Shown piece after piece: positions 8,032 through 19,567 of a stretch of 64,000 bases of DNA. A program made the position numbers and the translations under genes. Positions within the stretch are counted from its first letter, which is position 1; each line of letters begins with the position of its first letter. Source of the stretch: Falciphora oryzae. Lineage: Eukaryota > Ascomycota > Sordariomycetes > Magnaporthales > Magnaporthaceae. Under the pieces are notes generated by a model, which had not been told where the DNA came from, did not search any database, and saw nothing but the letters and a program-made list of their open reading frames with translations. The DNA lies in the NCBI GenBank assembly GCA_000733355.1, contig JNVV01000043.1, positions 191,392 through 255,391 on the forward strand, in the 5' to 3' direction.

Positions 8032-9714
8032 GCAACGAGAGAGGATTGACCACAGCCCAAAAAATCAAAAGGTTCCAAGATGCGGCACCAGCTGCTGCGT
8101 CCGAACTCGGAGAATTACGCGTTCGTCGATCCCACGTCTCGGCGGCCTTCAGCCCTCCAATTGAGTCACCGGACAAGCTGAACCCGTCGCCGAACCGAGC
8201 CCGCGGACATATCCATCTTTTCGGCCGATCTCATCGGACTAGGCCCGTCGGCTCGGACTTCAATTCACGGTGGATAGATTCTGCCAGTCCAGACTAGTCT
8301 ACTCTACCAGCGGAGACGGCACACATGGCAAAACTCGATCAACATGAGTGATGATGAATATGGATTGCAGGTAGGCGGGGCTGAAGATTCAGCTCTCTCA
8401 ATCCTTATTCCAATCACCCTAGCTATCCCAGAGCGTGGAAAAGTCGACGGCGATAGCGACGACGTTTTTTGGTGTGAAAAAATACCAAACCGAAAAAATC
8501 TACCCTAGAGATAACCAAAGGAAACCCGACATGGAGGAAATACCAATACATGATAACCTTGAGACGTGCGCACAACATACATAAAGACCGAGGAAAATAA
8601 ACAACAGTGGCCTGAGTATACCTAAGACAAAAAAAAAAAAAAAAAAACATCAAACGTACAACAAATATCTTCCATCAGAGGGTTACACGCGATAGGAAAG
8701 AAACAAACACATCCAACTCGTGTTGGAAGAGGTGCGGATGAAGCGCGAACCTCGAAACAGTAATCCCCGTCTATAGTGAAAATGTAAAAATAGAAGCAGA
8801 CATTCCCATGATCAAGTCCCGAAACAGAAAAGGTGGAAAAAATACCGAGTGACTAACACAGGGTAGCGAACAAGGGGGATGGGATGGGGTAGGTGGTGGT
8901 TGCATAGGTGGATTACGGGAGGGGGGAATGAACAAACAGACCAACACCAAAGAGCCTCATGACCACGCTCCCGCACTTCGGCTGATGCACCTCCCACCCA
9001 GTGACTGGGTCGGTACCTCGCAAGCCTTGGCACACACCTAGCGCCATCGCGAGCTGGAGCCTGGCGGCAGCCGGACACACAATCGCGGGTGGGTTAGGTG
9101 GCTCGGCAAGCTGCGCTCCCGCCAACTCCACCACGATGTGGGTATCGAGGTAAAGATGTGGTGCCATTCCGTGGTGTTGGGTGTGTGTTGGAGGCCTGGC
9201 GAGGGCAGGCTCCAGGCAGCCAACCCAATCGCCCCACCACACACACCAGGCGAGAGGGCGCCGGAAACGGGAAAGTTCCCTAGCTCCGGCGCCGTGGCGT
9301 TGGTTTTGGCAGCTGCCTGCTCCGAGGCGATTTGACAGCTGCTCAATTGTTGGCCGCCTGTCCATGGTGCCTGGCTTGGCGTCGGGTGTGGCGCGGGGCA
9401 GAAAGCGCCCGATTGTCAGGATGTGTTGCGTCGAAATGCGTGTTCAGATGGTGATGGCGAATAGGGAAATGAGAAAAATGAGATTAAGGGGTATCATTGG
9501 TGATGGGAAATAACAATCCTGGGAAAGTCGCCGTTTTGGGATAAAAATGGGCACTTGTATCTTCGCCGTGTTTTGAGAATCCGTCTTTTTTTTTGGTATA
9601 GTTTTGTGGTTTTTGCCGGTTTTTGTTTTTGTTTTGGCCCCTGGTTCAGTCGAGTCGCGGCGAGTCAAGCCACGTCGCGGCCAATCTCAGGGGTTGTTGA
9701 TCAACGTATTGAAG
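7881..9714. other. Intergenic, with a 19-bp poly-A tract
   Basis: Besides the microsatellite, the only structure is a run of 19 A at 8629-8647. Minus-strand open stretches at 8.9-9.4 kb lack recognisable motifs and probably lie in the 3' region of the coiled-coil gene. Confidence 0.4.
8001..8031 (+). repeat. (GAT)n trinucleotide microsatellite
   Basis: About ten GAT/ATG repeats lie 120-150 bp upstream of the PNPOx-like gene. On the minus strand they would read as an isoleucine or serine run, which creates a false N-terminal extension. Confidence 0.9.
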
Positions 9715-10821
9715 TCACTTTGGTGTGTTTTGCGGCAGAGGAGCCGGGTGGTAGTTGCCGTCAGAAGTGTATGCAGTCGGGTAGGTCGAGACGGCGACGC
9801 CGGGGTGGCCGCCGCGGGGTACAGCGTAGGCCGTGGGCGAGGTCACGCCCATGGTGGTCGGGATGTAGTTTCCATCATATGCAGTCGCAACGTGGACCTG
9901 CGGCCGAATCGTCGTGCTCATGCGCCGGCTTGTCGGGCGAATTGTCATTTGCTGGGGCGGTGGCTGCGGGATTGGCTGTTGCGGCATCTGCTGCTGCGTC
10001 CTGCTGGGGTCGAACCGCTCCCGGAGACGACCGACCTCTGAGTCCATCGGGTCCCTGGCGTCCCTAGTGTCGCGGGGCGCCACGTCCCTCTCCCGTTCGC
10101 GGTCCTTTCGGTCCTTGGGCGACCGTTCCTTCCTCTCGCTTCGGTCCCGCTCCCGATCGCGCTCACGCTCACGCTCGCGGTCGCGGTCGCGTTCCCTCTC
10201 GCGATCCTTGTCCCGGGGCTTCTCAGCCTTGGTGGCCGACGACGTGGTCCTCTTGTGCTTGGACGACGTGGACTCGGACGAGGTAGACCGCGCGTCCTCG
10301 AGCTCATTCTTGTAGCGGTCACGCTGCGCCTTCACGTGAGCGAGGTCTTGGCTGGCCTGGGTCTTGTCCTGCTGCAGGTGGGCGTTCTCCCTGCGCAGGT
10401 CCTCAATGTCGCGCTTCAGAGACGAGTTGTCCTTGCGGAGGTCCTCGTTGTCGCGCTTGAGAGAGGCGTTCTTGCGGTCGGCATCGTCGAGCTGCAGGCC
10501 CAGCTTGTGGTTCTTCTCCTCGCTCTTTTTAAGGTCGCTGGTGAGCTTGGTGATCTCGGCAGCCAGGCGGACGTCCTTGCGGGTGGCGACCTCGAGCTTG
10601 TCCCACAGGTCCCTGTAGGCCTGCTGCAGGTTCGGCAGGCTGTTCCATTGGATGTCTTGCTCGACGTCTGTGAACAGAGGCGTGGCGTGGTTAGCGGGCG
10701 GGCTTCGGTAGTAGCCCTCGCTGTCCAGGGACTCAAAGCCCGAATCGCTGGCCAGGACTCCGCGGCGGCGAGAGGACCCACCGTGGGGTTGTCGCATGTC
10801 TTGCTCTCGCCTGCCCGTCAT
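9715..10821 (-). CDS. Coiled-coil protein with alternating-charge (RE/RD) region
   Basis: Start ATG 10821 (MTGRREQDMRQPHGG) is chosen because the frame upstream resembles leader sequence. The 368-residue product has four parts. First is a Gly/Ser/Arg N-terminus with a phospho-like DSGFESLDSEGYY motif. Second, about residues 55-190, is a long heptad coiled coil (LTSDLKKSEEKNHKLGLQL, then repeats of ASLKRDNEDLRKDN-type). Third is a mixed-charge stretch of KDRERERDRDRERER type typical of RNA-associated proteins. Last is a Gln/Pro-rich tail ending ...TAYTSDGNYHPAPLPQ. A TATATAA box lies about 290 bp upstream. It is probably a nuclear or cytoskeletal scaffold protein; no enzymatic motif is seen. 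Confidence 0.75.
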   Translation of the reverse strand: MTGRREQDMRQPHGGSSRRRGVLASDSGFESLDSEGYYRSPPANHATPLFTDVEQDIQWNSLPNLQQAYRDLWDKLEVATRKDVRLAAEITKLTSDLKKSEEKNHKLGLQLDDADRKNASLKRDNEDLRKDNSSLKRDIEDLRRENAHLQQDKTQASQDLAHVKAQRDRYKNELEDARSTSSESTSSKHKRTTSSATKAEKPRDKDRERERDRDRERERERDRERDRSERKERSPKDRKDRERERDVAPRDTRDARDPMDSEVGRLRERFDPSRTQQQMPQQPIPQPPPQQMTIRPTSRRMSTTIRPQVHVATAYDGNYIPTTMGVTSPTAYAVPRGGHPGVAVSTYPTAYTSDGNYHPAPLPQNTPK

Positions 10822-11108
10822 TGTGGTCGCGCCGACGTGTGCGTATGGATAATAGATGTGCCGCGACGGTATCGCCGTATGAGATGCGCGCGGCAGAGCC
10901 CGCAAAGGGATGGTGTGTGGGGGGTTGCTGTGTGTGCTTGTGCAGAAAGTGATGCGCTGGAGGCAATCAAGACAGCGCAGGGCTGCAGGAAAACCCCACG
11001 ACGAGTCGCAGCGTTGTGCAGGAGTATTTGATGTGTTGGGATGTTGTGATTTGGCTGGTGGCGTGGAGGGCTGGCCTGCACTGGTGCCCGAACCAGATGC
11101 GCGCGCCC

Positions 11109-11117
11109 TTATATAAA
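11109..11117 (-). promoter_or_regulatory. TATA box of the coiled-coil gene
   Basis: The minus strand reads TTTATATAAGGGC, about 290 bp upstream of the ATG at 10821, implying a leader of roughly 250 nt. Confidence 0.4.
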
Positions 11118-12148
11118 GCGAAGCGGCCAGGTCAGACCTTCAGCGACAGACTTTAGTGAGCCGCAAGGGAAGAGGCAGCCCGAAAGTGGGCAGGGGGTGT
11201 GTGTGGCAGCGCAATGTGCTGCGGCGCGAGTGCAGGGGTAAGATGGGGTCCCGCGGGCCCTGCAAGGTGCAACGCACAAGAGGTGGGCCGCAAGGCTGCG
11301 TGCTCTTTTGTTTCTTCACTCTTTTGCGCGTCTGTGTCCTCTCGTCCAAACGCTGGACAGAAGAAGAAAAAAAATGGGAAGGGGAGAGCAGATCTGGGGG
11401 GAGCGAGCGTCGGCCGAGTCCCGGTTGCCGTTGGGCTGCAAACGTTGCTTGGAAAAAAGGGGTCGATTGGGCAGTTAAAAGCCAGGGTTGTGCTATTAAG
11501 ACACTAATAGCCGAAACGAGCAGCCCAGGCCAGGACGAAAAAAAATTTCTCGTCTTTCCGGATGAGAATATCAGGGCGTCGCGGCGCAGGAAATAGGCGG
11601 CGGCAGAAAAAAGGGGTTGGGACGAATGGGAGAGAAAAGGAAAAACGAAACGAAAAGGAAAGCGGCAGATTGGATGGGAAGGGCGTAATTAAGAAGAAGC
11701 GCGAGCAGGCAGTCGCCCTTTCGCATTACCAACGCGACGGCCAGACGGCCAGGCCACAGCGACGGGCGCATACCTCTCGCGCGCGGGCAGGTATCTCCTC
11801 TCCTCGATTCTCTGCGATGACTCCGTTGGGGAGGGGACGAGGGGTGTGTGGCCCGCGGCTGTTGCCTACCCTCCTTCCGGCACCCCAGGAGGGCCTCAGG
11901 GCCCGGACGGATTCCTGCAACCCAGCGCCCTTCCAGCAGAGTGACTTTCCTGTACAAGCTCACTTTGGCTCATTTTCCAAACGAGCCTTGCCCGTTTTGG
12001 GCCATCCCCGGGCTGACATCGAGCCACCTTGGAATGGATGGGCGGCGCATGGAGGGTGGTATGTGGCCAGTCAGGCAAAAGGAAAAAAAGTGTGCTCGAA
12101 CAAATTCACCGTGGCCCGGCGGGCTAGTGTGGCAGCAGCGAGAATGCG

Positions 12149-12220
12149 TTTTTTTTTTTTTTTTTTTTTTTTTTGCGGCCGTCAATAAAATAAAAATAAT
12201 AATAATAATAATAATAAAAA
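12149..12220 (+). repeat. T26 tract plus (AAT)n microsatellite
   Basis: A run of 26 T (12149-12174) is followed after ten bases by an A/T-rich (AAT)n microsatellite. Confidence 0.85.
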
Positions 12221-15200
12221 AAGGAAAAACAGCCGTTGAGATGGTGTGTGGAAGAACGCAGCCAGCCCCAACCATTCACCCTTTTTGGGCGGTACGACGA
12301 CGGTACATCCGGGAAACACGCCCTCCATCCTCCCACCCCGGCCTGGGCTGCTTTTTGCCCTTGCCCTCCTCCTTCCGAGCGGAGCAAGCTCTACTGAGGT
12401 AAGGTCCAGGAAGAAAGGCACAGAAGCCCAACCTGCCAGATCCGGAGGGCAGATGGAGAAATTCTGATGGGACATCTAGCGGGTCGCCCGGTCGGGAGAA
12501 CCCACCTGGGTTGCGGCTCTGACAGGGGCGAGCGAGCGAGAAGCCTGGGGCAAAGAAGGGAGGGACCGGTGCAAGAATGGCGTCAATCGACGCAGCTAGA
12601 CGAAGTTCCCGTTGCGGCGGGGTTTCTTTTTTTTTTTTTTTTTCTTCTTCTTCTCCGTTTCCCTCGCGCAATCGAGTTTTGCCCGGGAGGACGCACGCAA
12701 TTGCGCTCGAGGCCAAGCTGCAAAACGACGCTAGGGGAAGCACGACACTTTCTGTGTGCACATCCAACCCTCCCTCGCAGGACGCCTCGACAGCAAAAAA
12801 GCAGGAAGCAAAAACACCACAAAGAAAGAAATCTAGCCCTTGGGTTCACCTCGAGGTGGGGTTTGGCCGTGGTGGGTTGCTGGCGGTGGTTTAGTGTGTG
12901 GGACAAGAACGGACGACGGCCCCTGCAACAAGAAATGGCTGCTGACAAGCACCGCCACTGCCCACCCTGCCTGTCGAAAAATTCTTCGAAACCGCACCAT
13001 CGATCTGGGCATTCTTCAGCAAGCGTGTCCGAAAGCCCGACAGAGTTGCAGATTTTTTTTTTCTTTTGCGCAGATGGTCACTCACTGACCCTCCCCGACG
13101 CCGCGCATCCCAGGATTTCGCAACCCACATGAGACCAAACCAAACCCCCGGTCTCATCTTTTTTGCAACTCACCGAGAAACCCCGCGCGTGCCATGATGA
13201 CGAATGCGGCGCGCGCAATTGTGCCAGAAACCCCGAGTTGGAGAAAAAAAAATTGGCCATGCTAACTTGCGAGCATGGGTGTGTGGGTGGATGCCATGGG
13301 TGAAAAGGCAAGTAACCCGATATGTCAACGCATGTGTGGTGGCGTTCGAAAAGGGAGGGTGGGCAAAAGTCGCACACGCGCAAACGCGGAGTTGGCAGGC
13401 CTCATTGCGATCGCTCATTTTCGCAAAGCCGGTCCGGCGCACGCTTTGCGCACAAGGGAAGAACAAAAACCTCGGAGGCAGGTACCATTTGGTTCGCGCC
13501 GCATCGCATGGCGGCTCTGGCGAGCGGAGGGACATGGTTCGCCAGCGACTTTGGGTGCCTGTCGCTTGTTGTCCCCTGATATTTTTTTTTTCTTATCTCG
13601 TGGTTTGTTTCGTGCAGGGTACAGCCGTTGCCTGCATCGAGCCAAGGGGGATTTTTTGTTTTCTCCTGCTTCCTGGATTTCTTTTTTAATCCTCCGCCGC
13701 TTTCCTACAGGCCCGTCTGCCGTTCAAACGCAGCCTACTCAAACCACTCTGCAGCAGCCGCTCTGATTGGCTGGGCCAGGGAATCTTTCCACGCCGGGGC
13801 AGTACCTAGAGTGGGTCCTTTTGTCAGAGAAGCGTCCCGCACGGGGACAGACAAAAAAAAAAGAGTCACATACCGACCGCATTATCAATAGCTCGCCGGG
13901 GCATGCTCTATCTCCATTCTCAGTTGTGTTAGGCTGCAAAGTCTTGGTTTCCTCCTTTCCCTGCTTCATCTGGCACCTTTCATCTCTCTCCCCGGCCGCA
14001 TGCATCCGAGTTGCATAAGCAGGTATACCCTTTGTCCCCCCGGCCCCTCTTTCTCAGGCTGTTGGTTGCAGACAGCTTGCGAGAGAGGGCCTTCGACGCA
14101 GTTGCGCGGTCTCCTTCTGACTCACTGCCCCTCCCTCCCATATGATCAGCCACCCTGCATGAGGCCGGATGCGCGCAAAAGGTGCACGAGACCACGCGTC
14201 GGCCGCCCTCTGTCCCTTCCGCGTACCGCTCGTGTTCCTGTCCTCCCCCTCTCGCCGTCCAGCCCACCACACCCTCATCGCTTCCTGCTGCCTCGACTGG
14301 CCAACCCGATTGCTCCTTTGCCGGCTGATTATTTTTTGTCCAGACGCATTGTGACTTGGGAACGGGCGAATCAGCAGCGCGCCGGATGCACATATGGCCG
14401 CGATCCCATTTGCTGGCTGACGATGCCAGGTACAGACAGAGACCGGCGGCTGCTCCCTCACGCAACTCTGGCCACCTAACCCACCTCGCCCATCATGACC
14501 CAAAATCGCATGTGTGGCTAGTGGGCGACCGGTCAGGCTCCCGCCGAGGAATTCTATCCATTTCTCTCGTCACCTTTTTTTTTCTTCGCTTTCTTCTCTG
14601 GTTCGCGGGGTCGCTTGCGCACCACAGGGCTGAGCACACACCGCACCCCACCTTGACTTTCCATGTGGGCCCGTCATGATCGCCGGCTCGCTCAATCAGA
14701 CGACCAGGAGGGAAGTGGGGTCGAATCTGGTGCGGAAGCGAAGTGGGAAGAAAAAAAAAAGAGAGAGGAGAAAAGAACAGCGAAAAGACGCGGGGAAAGT
14801 CGAAACATTGACCCGTCCGCCGTATGCACACACTGTAGCGGGCCGCCCCCCACTCAATCCCGCGGTTGTTATCGTCATGGCCGGGCTTGGAACCATGGGT
14901 GAATGGACGGGGAGCCTGTCCAAAGATTGACCAAACGGCGAGCTCGATCGGAAATGCCGGCAGTGTCATCTATGTGCCAGCGTCCCTTGACCTCGGCTGG
15001 TCCTCGGACGAGTCTGTCTGCGGCACAGAAGCACGGGCAAACGAGGCAACCCCGAGTCTTCGCGAGGGTGCGCAAAGAACGGGCATACATCCGTCATCAC
15101 GTCCTAACGCTGCCACTACTGCCACCTTTCTCCTCTTCCCACCCACCCCTCTTCTCCCGGCGTCGCGGTCCAGGCCATTCCACCGGAATCAATAGTAGGT

Positions 15201-15434
15201 GTTTGCGCAAATTCGCAAATCGGCGCGCACCAAACCTACCTGCCTACCTTGTTTCTCACCGCAAAAAACAAGGCGTCCAGGCAGTGCCGTACCTCCCAGA
15301 AAAGGAAAATGGTGGTGTGAAGCCCGAGAAAAGGCTCCCACTTGGCGAACGGGTTTATTGGCAAAGGCGTCGGTCTGCACGGCATCGTACGTCGTGGGAG
15401 AACATTCCGCGATCGGGAAATACCCCAGGCTGAC

Positions 15435-15458
15435 TTTTTTTTTTTTTTTTTTTTTTTT
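15435..15458 (+). repeat. T24 homopolymer
   Basis: An uninterrupted run of 24 T lies within the gene-poor stretch. Confidence 0.9.
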
Positions 15459-18400
15459 CGATCCGCTGCCTGCGGCCTTTGACGAAGCCATAGGTCTGGA
15501 TCCCGACTTTTGCCGGAGTGCGGCGCCCGACTCCGCACCCAAGGTGAAGCAAGGGAGGACAGGACAGGCAGCCGCCTCCAGGCCGGCTACGCATCATCAA
15601 AGAGTACGATGCCGTGCGGGTCAACAGACCTCCCTCGGCTTTTTCCCCTCCTCTCCTTCCTCCATGCTAGGCGCACCCTGCGTCGGCCTCCGCCTTTGCC
15701 GTATGGCCTGACCCAAAACCAACACCCCACAGCCGAACGAAAAGCCTTGCCGCAAGCCGTCGTCCTACAGAACGACGCACTTGATGCCCCTCGTCACGCT
15801 CTGCCGATTCGCCCGGGTGTACGAGTATCATCCTTTTATCTCAGCGACGACCCGGGAGCGACTCCCGAGGTTTCGTTCAGAGGTTCCGAGATCACAGCCC
15901 TCTTCTCCCCTCGCCTCCTCTTCCTGCGGCGAGGAGAACAGTCACACAAAAGACGCAGGGGTGGCGGTCAACAAACAACCCCCGTGGCCGCGCAGGTGCG
16001 GTAGGCGGGTGGCCTCAGAGCCTTGCCCCGAGTCCCCCAAGGTTGGCCAAGCCCATCAGCTGCCCTGCCCTGCCCGCCCACGAGGTGGTGAGCTCCGGGC
16101 TACGTGTACCAATGTTGGGTACACCACACACCACCGCTCGTTAACTCCGCCTGCTCCTGAGGTAAGCACTTGGGCAAGTATCGATCTGGTTCCTTGCGCA
16201 TCCACGTCGATGGGTAACACCCGTCTAACTCGTCCGGAGTTGGTGCCTCATGCCCGGTGGGATTGAGGGGAGGAGGAGGAGGAGGGTGTGGTGAGCAGTA
16301 GCAGCAAAGTTGGCTGCTCAGCTCGCCATGGGTTCCCCTCCCTTTATTGGAGGGCCACACGATGAGCAGAGGGGGGGGGAAAGATGTGCCAGGGACTGCC
16401 TTGCCGCAGCCGCCACATTGCTTGCACCGGCATCTGTCAAAACCGCGCCTCTCGTCTCCAAGCCCTTGGCGATACGAGATAAGATTAAGGTGTGTTCTAG
16501 GCCTTGGTTGTAATCGGCAGATCGGATGGTTTTAGTTGTGTGGTTCGCAATCGACGGGCAGGCAGCAGGCAGACGAACAAACACGCGGGGGTTACATGTG
16601 GCCTTGGATGATCCTTACAATGATGGCAGCACAGATACGGGAGTCCCAACTTTGTTTCCGTGATTTTGCGGGCACCGGACCAGGGACGGGGGGGATTTTT
16701 TACTCAGTAATATCCGCCGACCTCAACTGGCCTCGCTTGCCGTGTGCGCGCAGGCGGGTAATACTCCAACCAGCTTTTTGCGTGGATGTGGCGAGCGCGC
16801 ATAGGTTGGCCGGCAACCTGCCGTGTCCGCTTGGATTTCCAATCGCTCAGCAAAGCAACCTTTTATCCGCTCTCACGCAGCGCGCGAGCGCGCGCCTCCA
16901 AATCCTGCAGGAGGAGGCCCCCCGGGGCCAAGCCCAGGAGGTTTGTTGTGTCACACGCTGCCTGGACCACCAGGCCACCAACCACACCCACAAATGCGCG
17001 CGCCGGCCGCGCGTCTAATTTCTGCGGTGACCTGTCCCCAGCCCAGTGAGATAGATGATTGATTGATCATTTCAAATTTCCCTCTCGCATTCTTTTTTTT
17101 TTTTTCTTTTTTTTTTTTTTTTCGCCTCCGCACAGCCCTCAGCCTTTCTGGATCCCTGCCCCTCAGGTGCGGCTCAGACAGGGCGAGGGCGACGGACTTT
17201 GATGCCCAGCCGACCCGACCTGTGCTGTGAGGAGGGTTTGGTTGGTTGGCCGGCTCGTAAGCACAGCCAAAATCCCGAATGAAAACAAAAAGAACGGGTT
17301 CCTGGGCGGGCTGTAGCTGTAGCTGTGGCCTGCACACGCCATATACTGTACATTCGACGGACGGCCGGGCGGGCCCGAGTTGGGGGGTTGCTGCAATGTA
17401 CCTGTTATTTATCGTGAAAGCGTCTCCTTCAATTGCTTATCTGCACCCGGCACTTGCGGGATGGATTTTCATTCTTGTGCTTGTTTTTTTTTTTTTTTTT
17501 CTTTTTCTACTTGTCGCACTTGTCGTCTCCCTACATTTGCCGCAGGCAGACCGGTCGAAAAAAAATAAGCCTCCAAGCTGCCATGCCAGAAGAAAAAGGG
17601 GTTACACGGCTTTCGTGCCTTTTTTGTTGCTGGGCCGCCGCGCTGAAATTCCCGGAGATAAGAAGTGTGTAGCTTAAAATGCCGTGTTACTTCAAACGTC
17701 GGGCGGCTGTGTCCTTTTTTCCTCTTCTCGCCTCCACCGCTCTCACCCAACCCTCCTACTCCTTGCAGTAGCTTCGCGCGCAACCCGAGGCGGCGGAATG
17801 ACAGACGGGCTAGCACACACATACATTCATTCAAGGTTATTAAAAGCGCTTGCAAAAACCCCCCTAGTCTCTCGTATCCTCATGTCACCACAATGTGCAT
17901 CGGGTCCCGTCGTGTCTGAGACAAGGCGCGCAGGCAGCGTGGTCCAAAGGTTACCCCGCGTGACGGGTTGCGATTTGCTTGTCCTGACCGCCCCTGACCG
18001 CACGTAAGAAATAAGTGTATGACATCTACACTGAGAGAGAGCAGAGGACACTGCCACATCCGAGCATGAGCCTCCACCGAGCCGTGTCAAAAGGCTTGAT
18101 CGCGTGGTGTCTTGACCGACTCACCGTGGGCCGTATGTGGAGGTGGATGCCTGGATGCCTCCATTTTTTTGCTCCCCTTGTCCTTCCTTCCGAAGGGTTG
18201 CATGCATCACAAGCTCACAGAAAGGGAACTGTACGACTTTTTTTTTTCTTCCCGTCCCAAGTCGGTTGTTTGTATTGAGAGTTTTTGCTTGGCACGGGCG
18301 TTCATGTCACCCCAGGGGATCATGAAGGCCTCGTTACCTGCAGTCTATCTAGATACCAGATCTATCGAGTGTGTGCTAGTGCTAGGTAGAAAGGGGAAAA

Positions 18401-19063
18401 AATGTGGTTTGCATAGAAAAAGGGCAAGACCCAAAGCAAAACCTGGTATCAGCTCATCCGTATCTCGTCCAGTCCGAGCACGCATGTAAAGAAAAAGGGT
18501 AAAAAGCCAGCAGAAAGGAAGCATCCGCATAAAACAGACCAAAAAGTAAGAAGAAGCCGAACCACCACCGAAACTCTGCCCATCCAGACCAAGTCAGGCT
18601 GCAGCAAGATAGGTAGGGACAAAGGAGAAAGGTAAAAAACGAAGGAAAATAGTTGGAAAAAGTGAAACATTGGTAGGTAGACATGACTACCTAACAGACA
18701 TTCTCCAAAGCATCCGACTCGTATCGAAACAAACGTGATAGCCTCGGGATCTCGTGGACCACCCCTCGCTCCTCAACACCACCCAAAGACCCTCCGTCGC
18801 GTGAAGGAAGAAAAGACAAGACATGATACAACGTAAATGGGGAAAAATGGAAAGAAAAAAAAAGAGAGAAAGGCACTGCCAACCTTAGCTCCAACCCAAC
18901 AAAAGTAAAGGAATTAAACAAGATATCGTAGGAAGGATGGAGCAAACGACAGGAGTAGGAATCGAAAGCCAAAAAAGAAAGCCAAAAAGGAGACGTAAAC
19001 AGAGAACAGAGCAAATAGGAGAGCGAGAGAAAGTCAACCCATCACCCCCTCCTCTTACCCCTC

Positions 19064-19567
19064 TCACCACCACCTATGCACCCTCCTCCCCGGAATCGGC
19101 GCCGACTCGTAGTAGCACAGCTTCTCCTTGAGGTGCGCGAGCTCCTCCTTGATCCGGATCACCAGCTCCTCCTTCCTGCTCAGCTGACCCTCGCAGTCCG
19201 CGATGCTGTCCTCGAGCGCCCGGTTGCGCGCCCGCAGCGTCTCGTTGTCGTTCTGCAGGCGCACGACCTTGGTCCGCAGGCGGAACGTGTCCTCGTCCCA
19301 GCCGCCGTGCGCCTTGCGCAGCGCCTCGACCTCGTGCCGGAGCCGGTGGTTCTCGCCCACCAGCTTGCGCTCCTCGGCGTTCTGGCGGTCGATGGTCGCC
19401 TTGGCGTTGGCGAGCTCGGTGCGGAGGCACTCGTTGTCGGCCTCGAGGCGCTCGATCTCCTTGTGGTGCGTGGGGTGGTGGTGGTGGTGCGTCGAGTGGT
19501 AGCGCTTCGGGCTGCGCTTGCTCGACCACCAGGTGTCGCCCGTCTCGATGATGATTTCGCGGACCAT
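19064..19567 (-). CDS. Short coiled-coil protein, 167 aa
   Basis: ATG 19567 to stop at 19064, intronless. The N-terminus MVREIIIETGDTWWSSKRSP is followed by a histidine-rich stretch (STHHHHHPTHHK), then continuous heptads from about residue 37 to 150 (IERLEADNECLRTELANAK; LRARNRALEDSIADCEG), and a short basic-aromatic end RRVHRWW. Composition, GC3 bias and uninterrupted heptads make it convincing despite the small size. It sits alone in more than 12 kb of otherwise gene-poor DNA, as does its larger coiled-coil neighbour at 9715-10821. Function unknown; dimerisation through the coiled coil is the only safe inference, and the His-rich segment might bind metal. Confidence 0.7.
   Translation of the reverse strand: MVREIIIETGDTWWSSKRSPKRYHSTHHHHHPTHHKEIERLEADNECLRTELANAKATIDRQNAEERKLVGENHRLRHEVEALRKAHGGWDEDTFRLRTKVVRLQNDNETLRARNRALEDSIADCEGQLSRKEELVIRIKEELAHLKEKLCYYESAPIPGRRVHRWW

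Larger units (their letters stand above)
11118..19063. other. 8-kb gene-poor stretch with long homopolymer tracts
   Basis: I find no convincing gene on either strand. Open stretches are short, change composition abruptly and are interrupted by homopolymers: T26 at 12149-12174 followed by an (AAT)n run near 12184-12220, poly-T near 12627 and 13054, T24 at 15435-15458, two poly-T runs at 17091-17122 and one near 17487. No tRNA A/B boxes, TE motifs or splice-linked exons were recognised. It could hold a non-coding transcript or extended upstream regulatory DNA of the 10821 gene. Confidence 0.4.

Noticed and set aside
7881..8078. N-terminal extension of the PNPOx-like gene with an isoleucine run
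   Set aside because: It is the translation of the (GAT)n microsatellite; the conserved protein starts at 7880.
8913..9365. 150-codon minus-strand frame
   Set aside because: No recognisable domain, poor composition and no start or intron support; likely the 3' region of the coiled-coil gene.
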